This document shows positions 22,634 to 33,695 of a DNA stretch of 64,000 bases, piece after piece (the first letter of the stretch is position 1; the number at the start of each line of letters is the position of its first letter). This DNA is from Plasmodiophora brassicae (lineage: Eukaryota > Endomyxa: Phytomyxea > Phytomyxea > Plasmodiophorida). The stretch spans positions 620,001 through 684,000 of the forward strand of contig CP145419.1 of the NCBI GenBank assembly GCA_036867785.1, in the 5' to 3' direction. The notes beneath the pieces were generated by a model that was not told where the DNA came from, made no database searches, and saw only the letters and a program-made list of their open reading frames with translations. The translations under genes and the position numbers were made by a program.

Positions 22634-23590
22634 ATGGGTCGGTACGAAGTGCTGGCGTTAGACCTAGACGGCACCCTGCTGAACGACGACGGGCGCGTGT
22701 CAGCGCGAACGGCGCGCGCGATCCAGCAGGTTGCCGATACCGGCGCGATCGTCGCGCTGTGCTCCGGCAGGTCGGGGTGAATGCCCGCCGGGCTATCGTT
22801 CGTCCAACGCGCTGATACTGTCAACAGGTCGACGGCGTGTATGACACATGTCGAAGATCAGCTCGGCGTGGACGTGCACATGGTGTCGTACAACGGGGCG
22901 CTGGGCCTGACGCGGCGCGCCGACGGCCGAAAGCCGCTTTTCCGGCGCCCGGTCCCGCGGCATCACATCGAGACGCTGGTCCAGTTCGCCGACGACAACG
23001 GCCTCGTCCTCAACTATTACGACGAGCACCAGATCCACGTCAAGCCTACGACCGCGGAGCACGACGAGCTCATCGAGCGGTACCGCAAGCAGTGCAGCGC
23101 CGTCTTCAACGTCGTCGACGATTACGCACGCGTGTCGCACGTCGTCCCCTGCAAGATCGTCGCGCTGACGCACCAGACGGCCGCGGTCACCAAACAGCTC
23201 GAGGACCTGTTCGCCGGACAGATGCAGGTCATTCGCGGCGAGTACTTTGTGGAGTGCCTGGCGCCCGGTGTCCACAAAGGCGCCGGTCTGCAGGGCCTCT
23301 GCGAACACTGGCAGATCCCTCGGGAACGCGTCGTTGCGTTCGGCGACGGGCTGAACGACATCGGTACGTTTCTGTCGACGTCGAATGGCCCCGGTCTGAC
23401 TGCGAGTGCGGGTTGGACAGAGTACCTCCAGTACGCGGGGCTGGGGATTGCCATGGCGAACGCGTACCCGGAGACGAAGTCGGCCGCGAGCCGTGTGACA
23501 TTGTACGACAACGTGAACGACGGCGTCGCGCATGAACTCGAGGGCATGCTCGAGAAAGGCCTCTTCGGCCCCACGACAACGTTCCCCTGA
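22634..23590 (+). CDS. Cof-type HAD-superfamily phosphatase
   Basis: Exons 22634-22770, 22828-23363 and 23421-23590; introns of 57 nt; 280 residues, the usual Cof length. HAD motif I is LDLDGTLLND (nucleophile and acid Asp), motif II is ALCSGR (across the first intron), the cap region follows, motif III Lys is in PGVHKGAGLQGLCEHW, and motif IV is FGDGLNDIEYLQYAGLGIAM. These enzymes dephosphorylate sugar phosphates or cofactors such as FMN or PLP; the substrate is not predictable. The family is mainly bacterial, but both introns are of the local type, so this is a settled nuclear gene. Confidence 0.9.
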
Positions 23591-23757
23591 GCCAGTTACC
23601 CGTCGCCTAAAACGCCCGCCAAGGTGGCCCCACACGAACGCAATGTGTGTAGATCGCACAGGACACTTGGCAACGACGCCTGATAGCGTAGCAGACGCCG
23701 ACGGTTCATCAGTCTGAACGGGCACCGTCCACGTTCCGTCACAGGAACCAGAACATT

Positions 23758-24654
23758 ATGGCGTTGTTGGCCAGAAGGCGTGCATGTTTGCTGCCGCGAT
23801 GGCCTCGTCGTCTGGCGGCCAGTACGTCTGCAACGCCAGACGACGCCGGTCCCGGCGACGGTGGTGGCGGTGCTGATGACGACGACGAGATCCCCCGTCT
23901 GCGCAGTGGGTCGGTGTCGACCACGAAGGAGGCGCGCGCCGCCCAGCAGGCGGTGGCCATCGCCAACGGGTCCCTGCCGCATTTCGACAGTTTCGCGTTG
24001 GTTCGCACGCTCAGGGACGCCGGCTTCACCGAGCAGCAGGCCGTCGCCGTCCTGCAGGCTCTGCACCAGACGACCCAGGAGGCGCATCGGGTCAGTTCGG
24101 CGACGTTGGCGTCGCGGGTCGATTTCGCCTCCTTGCGGTCTGAGCTGAACGAGATCGTCTTCAACGCCTCCCTGAAGAACGACCTAAGAATTCGGCATCA
24201 GAAGGACACGACGAATGTAAACCGTGTGCATGTGAAGGACGTTGCCGCTTCTCATGGGTGATCGACCGTCGCAGGCTGAGCTCGGCACGATCCGCAACAC
24301 TCTCGAATCCATGCGGCACAATCAGAAGACGGATGACATCAAGATATCATCGGAAATCCACATGCTGCTCAAGGTACCACATGGCGAACGTTCCCCGACG
24401 ATACACTTTCGTTGACGGGTGGTGCAGACGCACCAGTCGGAAATATCCCAGGAAATATCGAGGTTGGAGAGGAAGATCGATACGAACAAGGCGCGCCTCG
24501 AGACGGAGCATGGTCGGTTTGTCTAGCGAGAAATTCGCCTGCCGATCGACGGCGCTGAGTCGCTATAACAGAGCTCGTGCAGAACCGGATCATCCGAACA
24601 ACGCTGGGTGTGGCCGCGTTAATCCTCGGTGCATTACGTGTTTTCTGGACCTAA
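23758..24654 (+). CDS. MCUR1/CCDC90/FMP32-family mitochondrial coiled-coil protein
   Basis: Exons 23758-24216, 24275-24373, 24428-24512 and 24572-24654; introns 54-59 nt; 241 residues. The Arg-rich N-terminus without acidic residues (MALLARRRACLLPRWPRRLA) fits a mitochondrial presequence. The conserved DUF1640 region follows: FDSFALVRTLRDAGFTEQQA, then LRSELNEIVFNASLKNDLRI, a coiled coil (SEISQEISRLERKIDTNKAR) and a C-terminal membrane helix (TTLGVAALILGALRVFW). Family members are inner-membrane proteins linked to the calcium uniporter (MCUR1) or to cytochrome oxidase assembly and proline metabolism (FMP32). All introns preserve the heptad pattern. Confidence 0.88.
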
Positions 24655-24799
24655 GGAGACCCTTCTTTCCCTCACGTTCGACCATGGATAATATTACATT
24701 TCACTGTGAAACATTGCCGAACGCGATCTGAGTCTCGGCCATTCGTAATTGAAGGCGCGCCATCTGGATTACAACCTGCAACGCTACGACACGCTGAAG

Positions 24800-25352
24800 T
24801 CATTCGAGCGGCAGTATGTCAATAGCTGAAATCCAACCGAGCTCGAATGCTTGTCTGACTGAAGAACGGGAGCCATTGACGAGGGACCGCTCACCAGCTT
24901 GTCCATCGTCATGGACAAGTCGGTGAACGGGTTTGCGCTGACGAACCGTGCTTTCCTTTGAACTGCCTTCATCGTCCTTGTCAGTTGTGAATTCGGGTTC
25001 CAATGACCTACAGCCGAAATATGGGGTTATGACCAACGCGAAGATGGCGGCAACGATCAGACCTACACGCGAGTCAATGCAGTCTGATCGTCACGAAGGT
25101 CCGGCAGGATCAGCCTGCCCCGGTACCGGACCGCCGCCATAGCAAGCCACCCCTGACGACCGGGACCCATCAGCTGGACGCCATGTGCAGCAGCGACGAG
25201 CGGCGCGTACATACATCGGCCAACGCGCGATGCAGTCTGTGCCGCAGTGCACGCGTCTCGTCCAGCAGGTGGAAGTACTCGACGAAGAGTAGCTCGCGGC
25301 GCAGTTCGGCAATGTCGCACAGAGAGCTGCCCTCGTCACTGGCACCGGTCAT
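24800..25352 (-). CDS. Small membrane protein, hypothetical
   Basis: A spliced reading starting at ATG 25352: an amphipathic N-terminus (SSLCDIAELRRELLFVEYFH, then LLDETRALRHRLHRALAD), a donor GTATGT near 25223, a short exon (GWLAMAAVRYRGRLILPDLR), a second short intron, and a membrane helix (LIVAAIFALVITPYFG) followed by a charged tail ending near 24800. Phases agree at both junctions, but the second intron is only about 36 nt and the C-terminal exon structure is ambiguous: two frames alternate between 24950 and 24784. No family was recognised. Confidence 0.4.
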
Positions 25353-25364
25353 CGCGCGTCTCAA

Positions 25365-25702
25365 GCCACCGCACTGCGCCGGCGCACAACGGGCACGTCA
25401 AACAAAATCGATGGATGATGCTGGAACCTGCGGGCGTGCTTGCTATGTAGTGGACCTGCTCTATCCGGCCAGGGCGGGTTTATTTGTGTTTCGCGCTCTT
25501 CAGACAGGCGCCTCGGTCTCGGGACCGGCCAGGGCGAGGAGACGATCGTTGGGTGCGGGAAACTGGCTCGTGAGCGACACGGCATCATAAACCATCGTCC
25601 GGGGTCGGCCGATTCTCATACCTTTTAAGCGAAAGATTTCCTCAGTGATGCCGTGCGTCGTCGGACGACGGTTTATGATGTCGACATGTACGTACTACGT
25701 GA
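25365..25702. other. Intergenic region, no gene seen
   Basis: It holds the upstream region of the minus-strand small membrane gene and the 3' flank of RAD1. Only short open frames without family features are present. Confidence 0.4.
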
Positions 25703-26843
25703 TCAGATGCCGGCGGCACGATGAACAGAATCGTCATCATCGTCGTCAACGTTCGGGCACAGGATGAAATCGATCCAGTTCTTGACGTTGACGGTATCGT
25801 CGGGACGGAACGAGTGCTGCATCAACAGCATGCCCTGTTCGTTCATCCGGAGGTGCGTCTGCTCCGCCAGGGCGAGCGCCTTCATCGTCAGGCGGATCAG
25901 CTGGATGTTGTACCGGACAGTAACGCTCTTCTTGCATTCCAGCACAGAAAAGATGTCTGGGTCGTCGGGAAACTCCATCTTCCGTGCGTCAGATCACCGA
26001 CCTGACATAGAGCACCCTGAAGGAATTCGGATACCTCACAGACGGCGCCCGTTCCATGCGATGCAAACTTGATAAACGTCGGTGAAGATGACATTGTCAC
26101 GTCAATCGACGTCGATCCAGGGACGTCCATCTCGCCAAGAGCGTCTCGAAGGAATGAAGACTGCGTACGAGCACGTCAGAAAGGGCCCACTCTCACACAT
26201 CGGGCACGAACCTTCATCACCACGCGATTGACGACGGGGTACGTCCTGAACCCGAAGTTCGCCATCAGAACTTCATCCAACGTGTTGATTTTACATTGCG
26301 TTACGATGCCCTGGTCCTCCAGCCTGAGCAGTCGACGCCGCCGGTTAGTTCGCAAACGCGCTAACACAAAAGGGCAGAACAACATACACAAGCACGATGG
26401 GATGACCAAACCCACAATACGAGAACTCGAAATGGGACTTGTCGCCGAACACTGTCAGGCACCGGTACAGGACCGTCAGGTTCACGGTCAGTTCGACCGA
26501 ATCGCTTGCCAGTTCGTAATCGATCAGCGTTTCCGGCTGCAGATATGCTCGACCCTGTCAACATCAGCAGCGTTGAACCACGAATTTTAGGCGCAGCAGG
26601 CAGACAGTGCAGTACCTGTATGGCTTTCGCCTTCTCCACTGCAATCAGGATGTTCTTCTTGTTGAAGCGGATCATGCCGACGGTGTCCTTCTTGTCGAAC
26701 AGCAACGCCGCCACCTAACGCCGATACCAGCTGTCATCACCGACGTTGCTCAGTTCGGTCACGAGAGCAGGCACCATCGACGACAGCGTTGCAGAGGACC
26801 CCATCTTGAACGCCACTTCCGGTGCATCGACACCGTCGTCCAT
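25703..26843 (-). CDS. RAD1: RAD1 subunit of the 9-1-1 checkpoint clamp
   Basis: Six exons: 26843-26775, 26714-26616, 26554-26388, 26323-26212, 26160-26035, 25978-25703; introns 51-64 nt; 282 residues, equal to human RAD1. Collinear matches include LFDKKDTVGMIRFNKKNILI-AVEKAKAIQ, VELTVNLTVLYRCLTVFG, GFGHPIVLVLEDQGIVTQCK-INTLDE, a central SSFLRDALGEMD, and at the end YNIQLIRLTMKALALAEQTH ... LRMNEQGMLLMQHSF. RAD1 forms a PCNA-like ring with RAD9 and HUS1 that is loaded at DNA damage and activates ATR signalling. The start at 26843 is the first Met compatible with the spliced frame. The very acidic tail (run of Asp) is a minor peculiarity. Confidence 0.92.
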
Positions 26844-27010
26844 CACGAGCACCGCGTGGAAATTGCGGCCGCTCCACAAACGACGAAAGCACCACCACGA
26901 AACGTCGTTGCAAATTGGGAACCATCTCCACCCTGCTCGGGACCAATTGGCCGCTCTAACGGAAGCAGTGGTTCACTCGTGACGCGTCAACGACGTTTTA
27001 ATAGACATGA

Positions 27011-27291
27011 TCAGGAATGCTGCAGGAACGTCTCGTCGGGTGGCGATTGCATGACGTCGAAGACGGTCGTCCAGCTCCCCATGACGTGCGCCATCTCTGC
27101 GTGCAATCCGAACGGTCAGTCGCGACGCATCGGATGCGATGGGGCCGGCCGGACGGACTCTGCGTCTGCCCCGCCAGCAGCTCCATGGCGTCGCGCATCG
27201 CCTTCAGCTCGACGTGCAGCGACACCGTACAGGCGTGCAGCTCCTCGACCAGGCGCAGCTCGCGACGCTTCACCTCGGCGTCGCTAGGCAT
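27011..27291 (-). CDS. DASH/Dam1-complex subunit Dad2-like protein
   Basis: Two exons, 27291-27159 and 27096-27011, joined by a 62-nt intron (donor GTCCGT, branch CTGAC, acceptor CGCAG); 72 residues. The sequence is one short coiled coil (RELRLVEELHACTVSLHVEL, then KAMRDAMELLAGQTQKMAHV) ending in MGSWTTVFDVMQSPPDE. Dad2 proteins share the pattern of E/L-rich helix, L-A-x-G-x-E/Q-x-x-A-x-V-x-x-x-W-x-x-V near the C-terminus and a length of 70-130 residues. Dad2 is part of the ring that couples kinetochores to microtubules. The family call rests on this one motif and the size, so a chance match to another short coiled-coil protein is possible. It sits 168 bp upstream of RAD1 on the same strand. 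Confidence 0.5.
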
Positions 27292-27416
27292 GGCGGGCGT
27301 CGTCGCCGCTGGCAATTCAGGGCCGCCCCGACAGACACCGCGCGCGCGCACCCGTTCACCTCGCCGCAAATACGGGGCCGCCGCCTTCTCTGCTCGCTCA
27401 TGGACATCATGCAAAT

Positions 27417-28475
27417 CTACATATCCGCTTTATTCTTCGGATCGTCGTCCTCGTTCGATTTGTCGTCGTCGTGATCGTCGTTCTCGTCCGATTCGTCATT
27501 CGCCGCCGTGGCGCCGTCATCGGGCTCGTCTGACGACGGGCGGTAGATCTCGTGACGAGGCCCGAAGATCGTCGTCCCGACACGGACAGTCGTCGCGCCA
27601 TACCGGATCTAACGCGTTCAACGCTTCAGGCACGCCGCTGGACAATGAATTGCGGTCGCACGCGTACCGCCGTTTCGAAGTCGTCGGACATGCCCATAGA
27701 CAGGTGGAGTTCGTCTTCGGCCATGCCAAGCGAATTGGCCACCTCCGAACGGCACGCCGCGAGTCTGTCGAAGCACGTGTCGTCGCCGTATTCCCCGATG
27801 GTCATCAGGCCGGCCAGCCTGAGTCGAGGGCACATGCGCACAATGTTCCAGGCCAATGGCAGGAGGTTCTCGATCGTGCAACCCGATTTCGCTGACAATG
27901 CCATGAGCAGCGACCAGCGCACCACAACAACCCGAGGCGCCTACTGTTCTCTTCAGAGGTCTTAACTTGGATGAACACATCTAGAATAGCCTTCGACAGC
28001 GGCGGCCAGTAGTGACCTGATGGCAAACGGTGATCAGTATCAGGAAAATACGACCGCGCACGCGTGATCATACAGGCCTGCTGGAGCTTGTTGGCAACGC
28101 GGATCGAGTCGACCGACTGCACGCACGATAATCTGGGGCACCGCACCAGTTTCTTACACTTGTTCATCTGCAGGTGCCCGATGAAATGCCATTCCAGGTC
28201 GTCCAGATCCCGAAGCATGTCCTGCTTGTTCCTCATCTCGTTGATATAGTTCTCTCCAAACACGCGCTACCGGGACCAGTCAGGCGTCACCATGCGCCAC
28301 CCTGACCGACGAGGTCGCTCACCTGGCCAGCGCGGTACGCTTCGCGGATCGCCGCCGCCGGCTTGCTCTTCGACACCGCTACGAGTGACACGCCCTGCCT
28401 CCCAGGCGACATGGCCGACGCCGCCGATATCCGCTGCAGCACGCTTCTCACATTCTCGTACACGTTGGGCGGCAT
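27417..28475 (-). CDS. PLPBP: PLP homeostasis protein, YggS/PLPBP family
   Basis: About five exons: 28475-28323, then 28266 onward, with later junctions near 28066/28022, 27955/27902 and 27676/27610, stop at 27419-27417. The N-terminal exon carries the PLP-binding lysine in LVAVSKSKPAAAIREAYRAG. Then come QRVFGENYINEM, WHFIGHLQMNKCK, VQSVDSIRVANKL, DVFIQVKTSEENTKSG, GLMTIGEYGD, SMGMSDDFETAIRYGATTVR and VGTTIFGPR, all canonical. The protein binds pyridoxal phosphate without catalysing a known reaction and balances free PLP in cytosol and mitochondria. It has an unusual 50-residue, Asp/Glu/Asn-rich C-terminal tail, also seen in the paralog at 32353-33444. Confidence 0.92.
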
Positions 28476-28614
28476 ACCGACAGCAACGACCGTCGCGCAG
28501 CAGCGCCACTCCGCGACTGACCAACTACCCTCTGGCTCTGCAGTCTGCAGCTACGACCACTAACTGCAGGACAAGACGCGGAACCTGCGGGAAGCCCATG
28601 TACATGTAAGGTAG

Positions 28615-31094
28615 CTAGAAGGGTTGGGCGGCAGGCGACGCGCCCGCGTCCGCGGTGATGATGACGGGATGCCTCGGCGACGCGTACTGGATGCCGAGTT
28701 TGACGAGCTTGGCACAGACGTGCTTCCGCAGGCCAAAGTCGGCGGAACGGAACGACCCGGGTTCGCGCCAGGCGATCTTGGACTCGACTCGCAGTTCGAG
28801 GAGCACCGCGTTCGCCTGCGTGATGTCGGAAACGTGGATGTTGACCCGCGGTTTCCAGTGCTGCGGGTTCCGCATGGTGTAGCTGAGGATGGATTGGCGC
28901 AGGCGCTCTAGCTGCTCGAGTGGCGTGCTGATGGAGATCTCGGTCTTGATAATACTGATGGCGCACTCGGGGCCGTACGACAGATTCAAGATGTCCTGGT
29001 CGCACAGACGCTGGTTCGACATTCTCGTGATTTTGTTCGCAGGGTCGCGAAGCCTTGTCTCCAGCAAACCTATCAGTGGCAGAATAAGCACAGCGGCTGG
29101 GTCGCCGGTCCACACGATTAGGCACCGATTTGGACCACGGTGTAAGGCTTTCCTTCAATCATCACGATGTCGTTGACCGCGAACGGCTTGCTGCCGAAGA
29201 CGAAAACAATGCATTCTACACAGCCAGGCATGGTTCTTAGAGGAGCGCCGGTACAACGTGATTGTCGAAACATACCCACGATGCGACTAATCGATTTGCT
29301 GGTGGCAAACGAGAATGAGAAGATCAACGTGGAAAGAACGACCATCAAATTCTAGATGGCAAATTGACCCAACATCAGTTCAAGAGCGCGATTGCTTACA
29401 CCTTCTTTCTATACCTGGAATTCCAGCTGAAACACGCTTGTAATCACGAAAATCATACAGACCCAGAACACCGATTTCGTCGCAGTTTCAATCAACCCAG
29501 ATAGGTTGAAGAAACTGGTGAGTCGACCCACTAGAGCGGACCGACGCAAACGGAAGCGTTGCATAGCCGAAACAAAGTCATTCGAATCGATGCGGCGTTT
29601 CTCCTCGACAGAAGAGTCATCCGAAAAGAGTAGACGAAACGATCGTTTGGCCAGCTTCCTATCGTTCTGCAACACCTGGTGTTAAACAGTTGCCACGGGA
29701 GTTGCACACACGATTACCATGAAGATCTCGCACCAGTCACTAAGCGTGATATAGTTCGAGTCCTTTTCACTGATCAGGTTGTCGAAGATAACATTCGCCA
29801 TCATTGTCAACTACGTCAGCAATTAGAACAGCGCCGACAGCATGTTTCGGGTACATACCTCGTTCTCATTTGATAACTCAACGCGAGCCTCACTTGAATA
29901 CGCCCAAGACCGCCCCGAGCCAACTTGATCGAGCGGCAACGATAATGCTGTGGTCCTCAGATCTTCGACTTTCTTCATGAAGTGCTCCTCTGCGATGTCA
30001 CTGAGACGTTTCTTCAGAAGATCGCTGGACACAACATTGTCCGTGCAGCATAGCGCATCAATGACGATGCGCTCCAAGAAGTGCATGTCCTCAACAGTCT
30101 TCCCGAACGACTTCCAAGCAAGGTTCCGTTCGATGACCTTCAGGACGATATTTCTCACAACGAGCGAGCCAATGATAACGTAGACCGCCTGTAGCACGTG
30201 CTTAACGAAGGAGGTGGTCGATGGACCAGGACCGCCATGTCTACAAACACCCCAGTCCGCTTGTTAGAGACAGCACGACCAGAGGCACACGCGAATCGGT
30301 TACCCTTCCCACCAGGAAATCAGGAACCAATCCAGAGAAGCGAACAAGAGTATCACGCGAAGCCAATTCGATGACGCATTGAACGCGATATACACAAGCC
30401 ACGGCGGACGGTGTGGAATATACTCAATCGACGACATGAACGCGAACTCGATAATCCCGCACCCCAAGTAAACGAGCGTGACCAGACCTGCGCGTGATCT
30501 TAAATACAGATTGTCAGAGACGGCCGACTCCGTACCGGGCATGGCGAAAGCCATCCACGCTTTGGCTCGGACGATCAGGAAATTGGGATCGTAGAAATAG
30601 AAGCTGGCGCCCAGGACAAACGACATTACCATCAGCATAATGGCGAGCTGATTCGTCCTCATGCATCGTGCCATCCGATGCATCACCCAGGACCATCTCG
30701 TCTTTCGTTTCTCCTCGAACAACGACACCGTGTGCCAAGGCGACCGCTTTCCGGTCACCGTGTTCCCAGGCAGCGCCCGGACGACGCTGAACTTTAACGT
30801 TTTTTCCCAGCGATTGGCCTCATCGTCATCAGTAGCGACCCCTTTGTCCTCTTCACTCCCCGACCCGCTACCCCTTTTGGTTGCCGGCAACGGTGGCCCC
30901 ACCTGAATGCCTCCGGACGTGGGCTCGGCCGTGACGTTGGCAACCTTGTCGTGACTGTTGATAAACAGGTCCCTCAAATTCGGAAGACGTCGTTCGGACG
31001 CGTGTACGCCCAGTAGCTCGACAGTGGTGCCGTCGTCCTGCTCCGCTTGGTCGCGGGCTTCCTCGTCCTCATCGGCCTTACGAGAACGAAGCAT
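28615..31094 (-). CDS. Mechanosensitive ion channel, MscS family (eukaryotic MSL type)
   Basis: At least five exons. Exon 1 (31094 to about 30300) has an acidic cytoplasmic N-terminus and several membrane helices (NQLAIMLMVMSFVLGASFYF, GLVTLVYLGCGIIEFAFMSS, WLVYIAFNASSNWLRVILLF). A second exon adds another helix (AVYVIIGSLVVRNIVLKVI) and a long cytoplasmic helix. The next (about 29675-29410) has a region reminiscent of the EF-hand site of related channels, then SVFWVCMIFVITSVFQLEF. The pore-lining exon follows (STLIFSFSFATSKSISRIVG), joined to the MscS beta-domain CIVFVFGSKPFAVNDIVMIE. The C-terminal alpha/beta part ends at 28615. Such channels release osmolytes on membrane tension. The first ATG in frame is at 31094; an upstream TTG at 31130 is not taken. 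Confidence 0.82.
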
Positions 31095-31321
31095 TTCTGC
31101 GCGCGCACCGCCCGGGCCCCGTTCAGTCAAGGTGACGGATCACACAGTGCAAGGCCTTGGGGGCCTCTACGTAGGTAGGTTAACTAGGTAATTAATGGGC
31201 ACGTCATGGGGTATCGGGGGGTACTGTGCCGGATATGCTCGCCCACTGGGCTAGGGTACCGCTCTCAAAAGCAGGAAACGACGTCTGTCCTGCAAAGGTG
31301 TCGCGGGATCGCCCTGTATTG

Positions 31322-32076
31322 TCATTCCGAATATTCCATGAGAAACTTAAGAATAGAGTCGATGTTTTCGCGTGTCTTGCACGACGCTGACACTAAGGCA
31401 ACATCACGATGAGCTTCAAGTTTCGGAAGATCGCTGTCCATAAATGGGTCAGAGCGGTGAGATGTGAACGCGAACAAGCGCGCTTACAGCTGCTCGCCGA
31501 CACGTTCCGGTGCACTGGCGTGTGGCAGGTCGGACTTGTTCGCCATGACAAGCACAGGGACTGAAGGGCAAGTCATGTTGGGTTCGGTGGAATAACGGGC
31601 GCTCATCAGTACTATGTTTCATGCGCGGGTGACTCATGATGGCATGCAATTCCTGTTTTGCAATGGACATTTCGCCAGCGTTGGCGCTGTCCACGACGAA
31701 GACTACGACGTGAGCGCCGCGAACATATCGAGGCCACATTTCACGGAACCGGGGTGACCCTCCCAGGTCCCACACCTGTCGTGAGACCAGTTAGCTTCAT
31801 GTCACAAACTGCTGACGATGTACTACGACCTTCAATGTGACATTTCCCTTGACAATTCTTTCGAAGTGGTATCCCACCGTAGGGACAATAACATCTGAAC
31901 CGTGTACTACTGTAAGAGAGTCCAAAGAAGGCTTGTTGCTCGTACACCATACCATCGGCATCGTTTCCTGCTATGAGACTGACGAGTGAGCTCTTGCCTG
32001 CGTTCTGAAGGCCCAGAATCGCCATCTCCAGTTCGAGCTGCCAGAAACTGGAAATCCAGGAGACGACGTTCCCCAT
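31322..32076 (-). CDS. ARF-like small GTPase, ARL8-like, with altered switch II
   Basis: Exons 32076-31953, 31906-31830, 31775-31613, 31560-31488 and 31433-31322; introns 46-55 nt; 182 residues. G1 is GLQNAGKSS, switch I is IVPTVGYHFERIVKGNVTLK, G3 is WDLGGSPRFREMWPRYVRGA, G4 is NKSD and G5 is SASC. The overall pattern (N-terminal aromatic helix, PTVG, RFREMW-RY-RG, IPVLVMANKSDLPHA) fits ARL8, which drives lysosome and endosome transport. The catalytic Gln of the WDxGGQ motif is replaced by Ser (TCA codon at 31757-31755). The start MGNVVS is a good N-myristoylation signal, unlike the acetylated Met of animal ARL8. It is divergent to the YggS paralog with 276 bp between starts. Confidence 0.87.
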
Positions 32077-32352
32077 CGCAGATGATTGTCCTGTGACGAC
32101 GACTCAGCGGCCGGGCTCGGCCACCACCCACGCTCAAGTGCCTGCCAGACTCCGACACCCATCGCGAACAATTCCCGCAATGCAACAGGAAACTGAGTAA
32201 TATAGCGCATAATGGAACAGATGTCTATATGTTCCATGCCCTCCTTCTGTGTAGTGACAGGTGGGAAGGTTCCCGACCTGGACGGGTGAAGGTCACGGCG
32301 TGCGAGAGTCGCTCACGGACATCAGTGCGGCGTCAGTTCGATTGGCAACGCG

Positions 32353-33444
32353 ATGCTGAAGTCAACGATCCCTCTCTCGCTGCAGGCTGTCCGCGACAGG
32401 ATAGCGTCGGCGATGGCTGCATCGACGCAGAAGCAGACGCAGGTGGAGCTCATTGCTGTATCCATGAGCAAGGCGAGAGCGGCGATCTTACAGGCGTATA
32501 CTGCCGGGCAGGTAATATGAACGCCACCTGTGGCGCCCGAAGACGTATGGACTGATGCCGGCGGCAGAGAAAATTCGGTGAGCTTCACGCGTCTGAGCTT
32601 CGTGCAAAATGTGAAGCATTGCCCGATGATTGTGAGTGGCATTTCATCGGCCACCTGAAGAACAGCGCGGTCTGCAAGGCTCTCGTCAAATGCAAGAATA
32701 TTGCAATGGTTGAAACCGTACCAAGCATAAACGTCGCCGACAGCTTGCAGAGAGCTGGTACGGACACGTTTGTTCGACCCGGACACATTGTTGCTCATAA
32801 GTCGGCCGTCAGTATCGAAGTCACATCTGTATAAGGATAAGGTGATGGACGTGCTGGTCCAAGTGAGAACTGGGCCGGAGCCTGGTAGGGACAGGGGCCT
32901 CTTCCGGAGCATGGTTATACTGACGGCTCAATGCGCAGCTGATTCCGGGTGCACGGTTGAACAGAGCCTCTTGCTGGCTCATCACGTCCATAGGAAGTGT
33001 AAATCGTTACGATTTCGCGGCATCATGGGGATCGCAAAAAGTCGCAAGTGTTACCGTATTCTACAAGCCGTACGCGCCGAGCTTTCCGCCGCCCTCAAAC
33101 TCGAGGAGAATGACCTAATATTGTCTCTGGGAAACTCGACCAACTTCGAAGACACGGTACGCACATCTGGTAGATTGTTGATTTGCACCTGTTAACGGAA
33201 CAAACAGATCGCATACGGAGCCACCCAAGTTCGTGTAGGGACGGCCATCTTTGGCAAGAAATACGTAGCGTTCACCTCAGAAGCGGGGGACAGTATCCCG
33301 AACTGGGATGCTGAACCTGGCACAGACAGGTCCAGTTCATATCAGTGTGGTAATGATGATGACTCCGAGCCCGACACCGAAAATGCAACCTGTAGTGATG
33401 GGCACGACAACGATGACGACACTAGGCCGCAGATGGCAGCCTAA
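32353..33444 (+). CDS. Diverged YggS/PLPBP paralog lacking the PLP lysine
   Basis: Exons 32353-32511, 32568-32757, 32813-32884, 32939-33156 and 33208-33444; introns 51-56 nt; 291 residues, with an intron pattern broadly parallel to the gene at 27417-28475. The fold is preserved from end to end (VELIAVSMSKARAAILQAYT, AGQRKFGELHASEL, WHFIGHLKNSA, VMDVLVQVRTGPEP, GIMGI, LSLGNSTNFEDTIAYGATQV, RVGTAIFGKK). However, the PLP-binding Lys is Met (ATG at 32464-32466), FGENY has become FGELH, Q-x-NK became KNSA, and SMGMSDD became SLGNSTN. All frames and splice sites are intact, so this looks like a maintained non-PLP-binding relative. It keeps an acidic C-terminal tail. Confidence 0.88.
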
Positions 33445-33695
33445 TAAATCCATGGATCGTTCCGGGTAGACACTCCGTCCTGAATATGTCACAATGTGCA
33501 GTATGGTGTACTCTCCGTATGCTCGACATGCGTATAATCCTGGGTAGGTGGGCTATGTGCACTGGCTCTTCACGTATTCGCACGTGACCACATACGCGGG
33601 CATTTACCCGTGGTGGGACACTGCGCAAATTGCATACCGGTAGTTGTGCCGTGACGGACGGAGTGCGTCGCGCGGTGCGCGGCAGACGACGAAGC

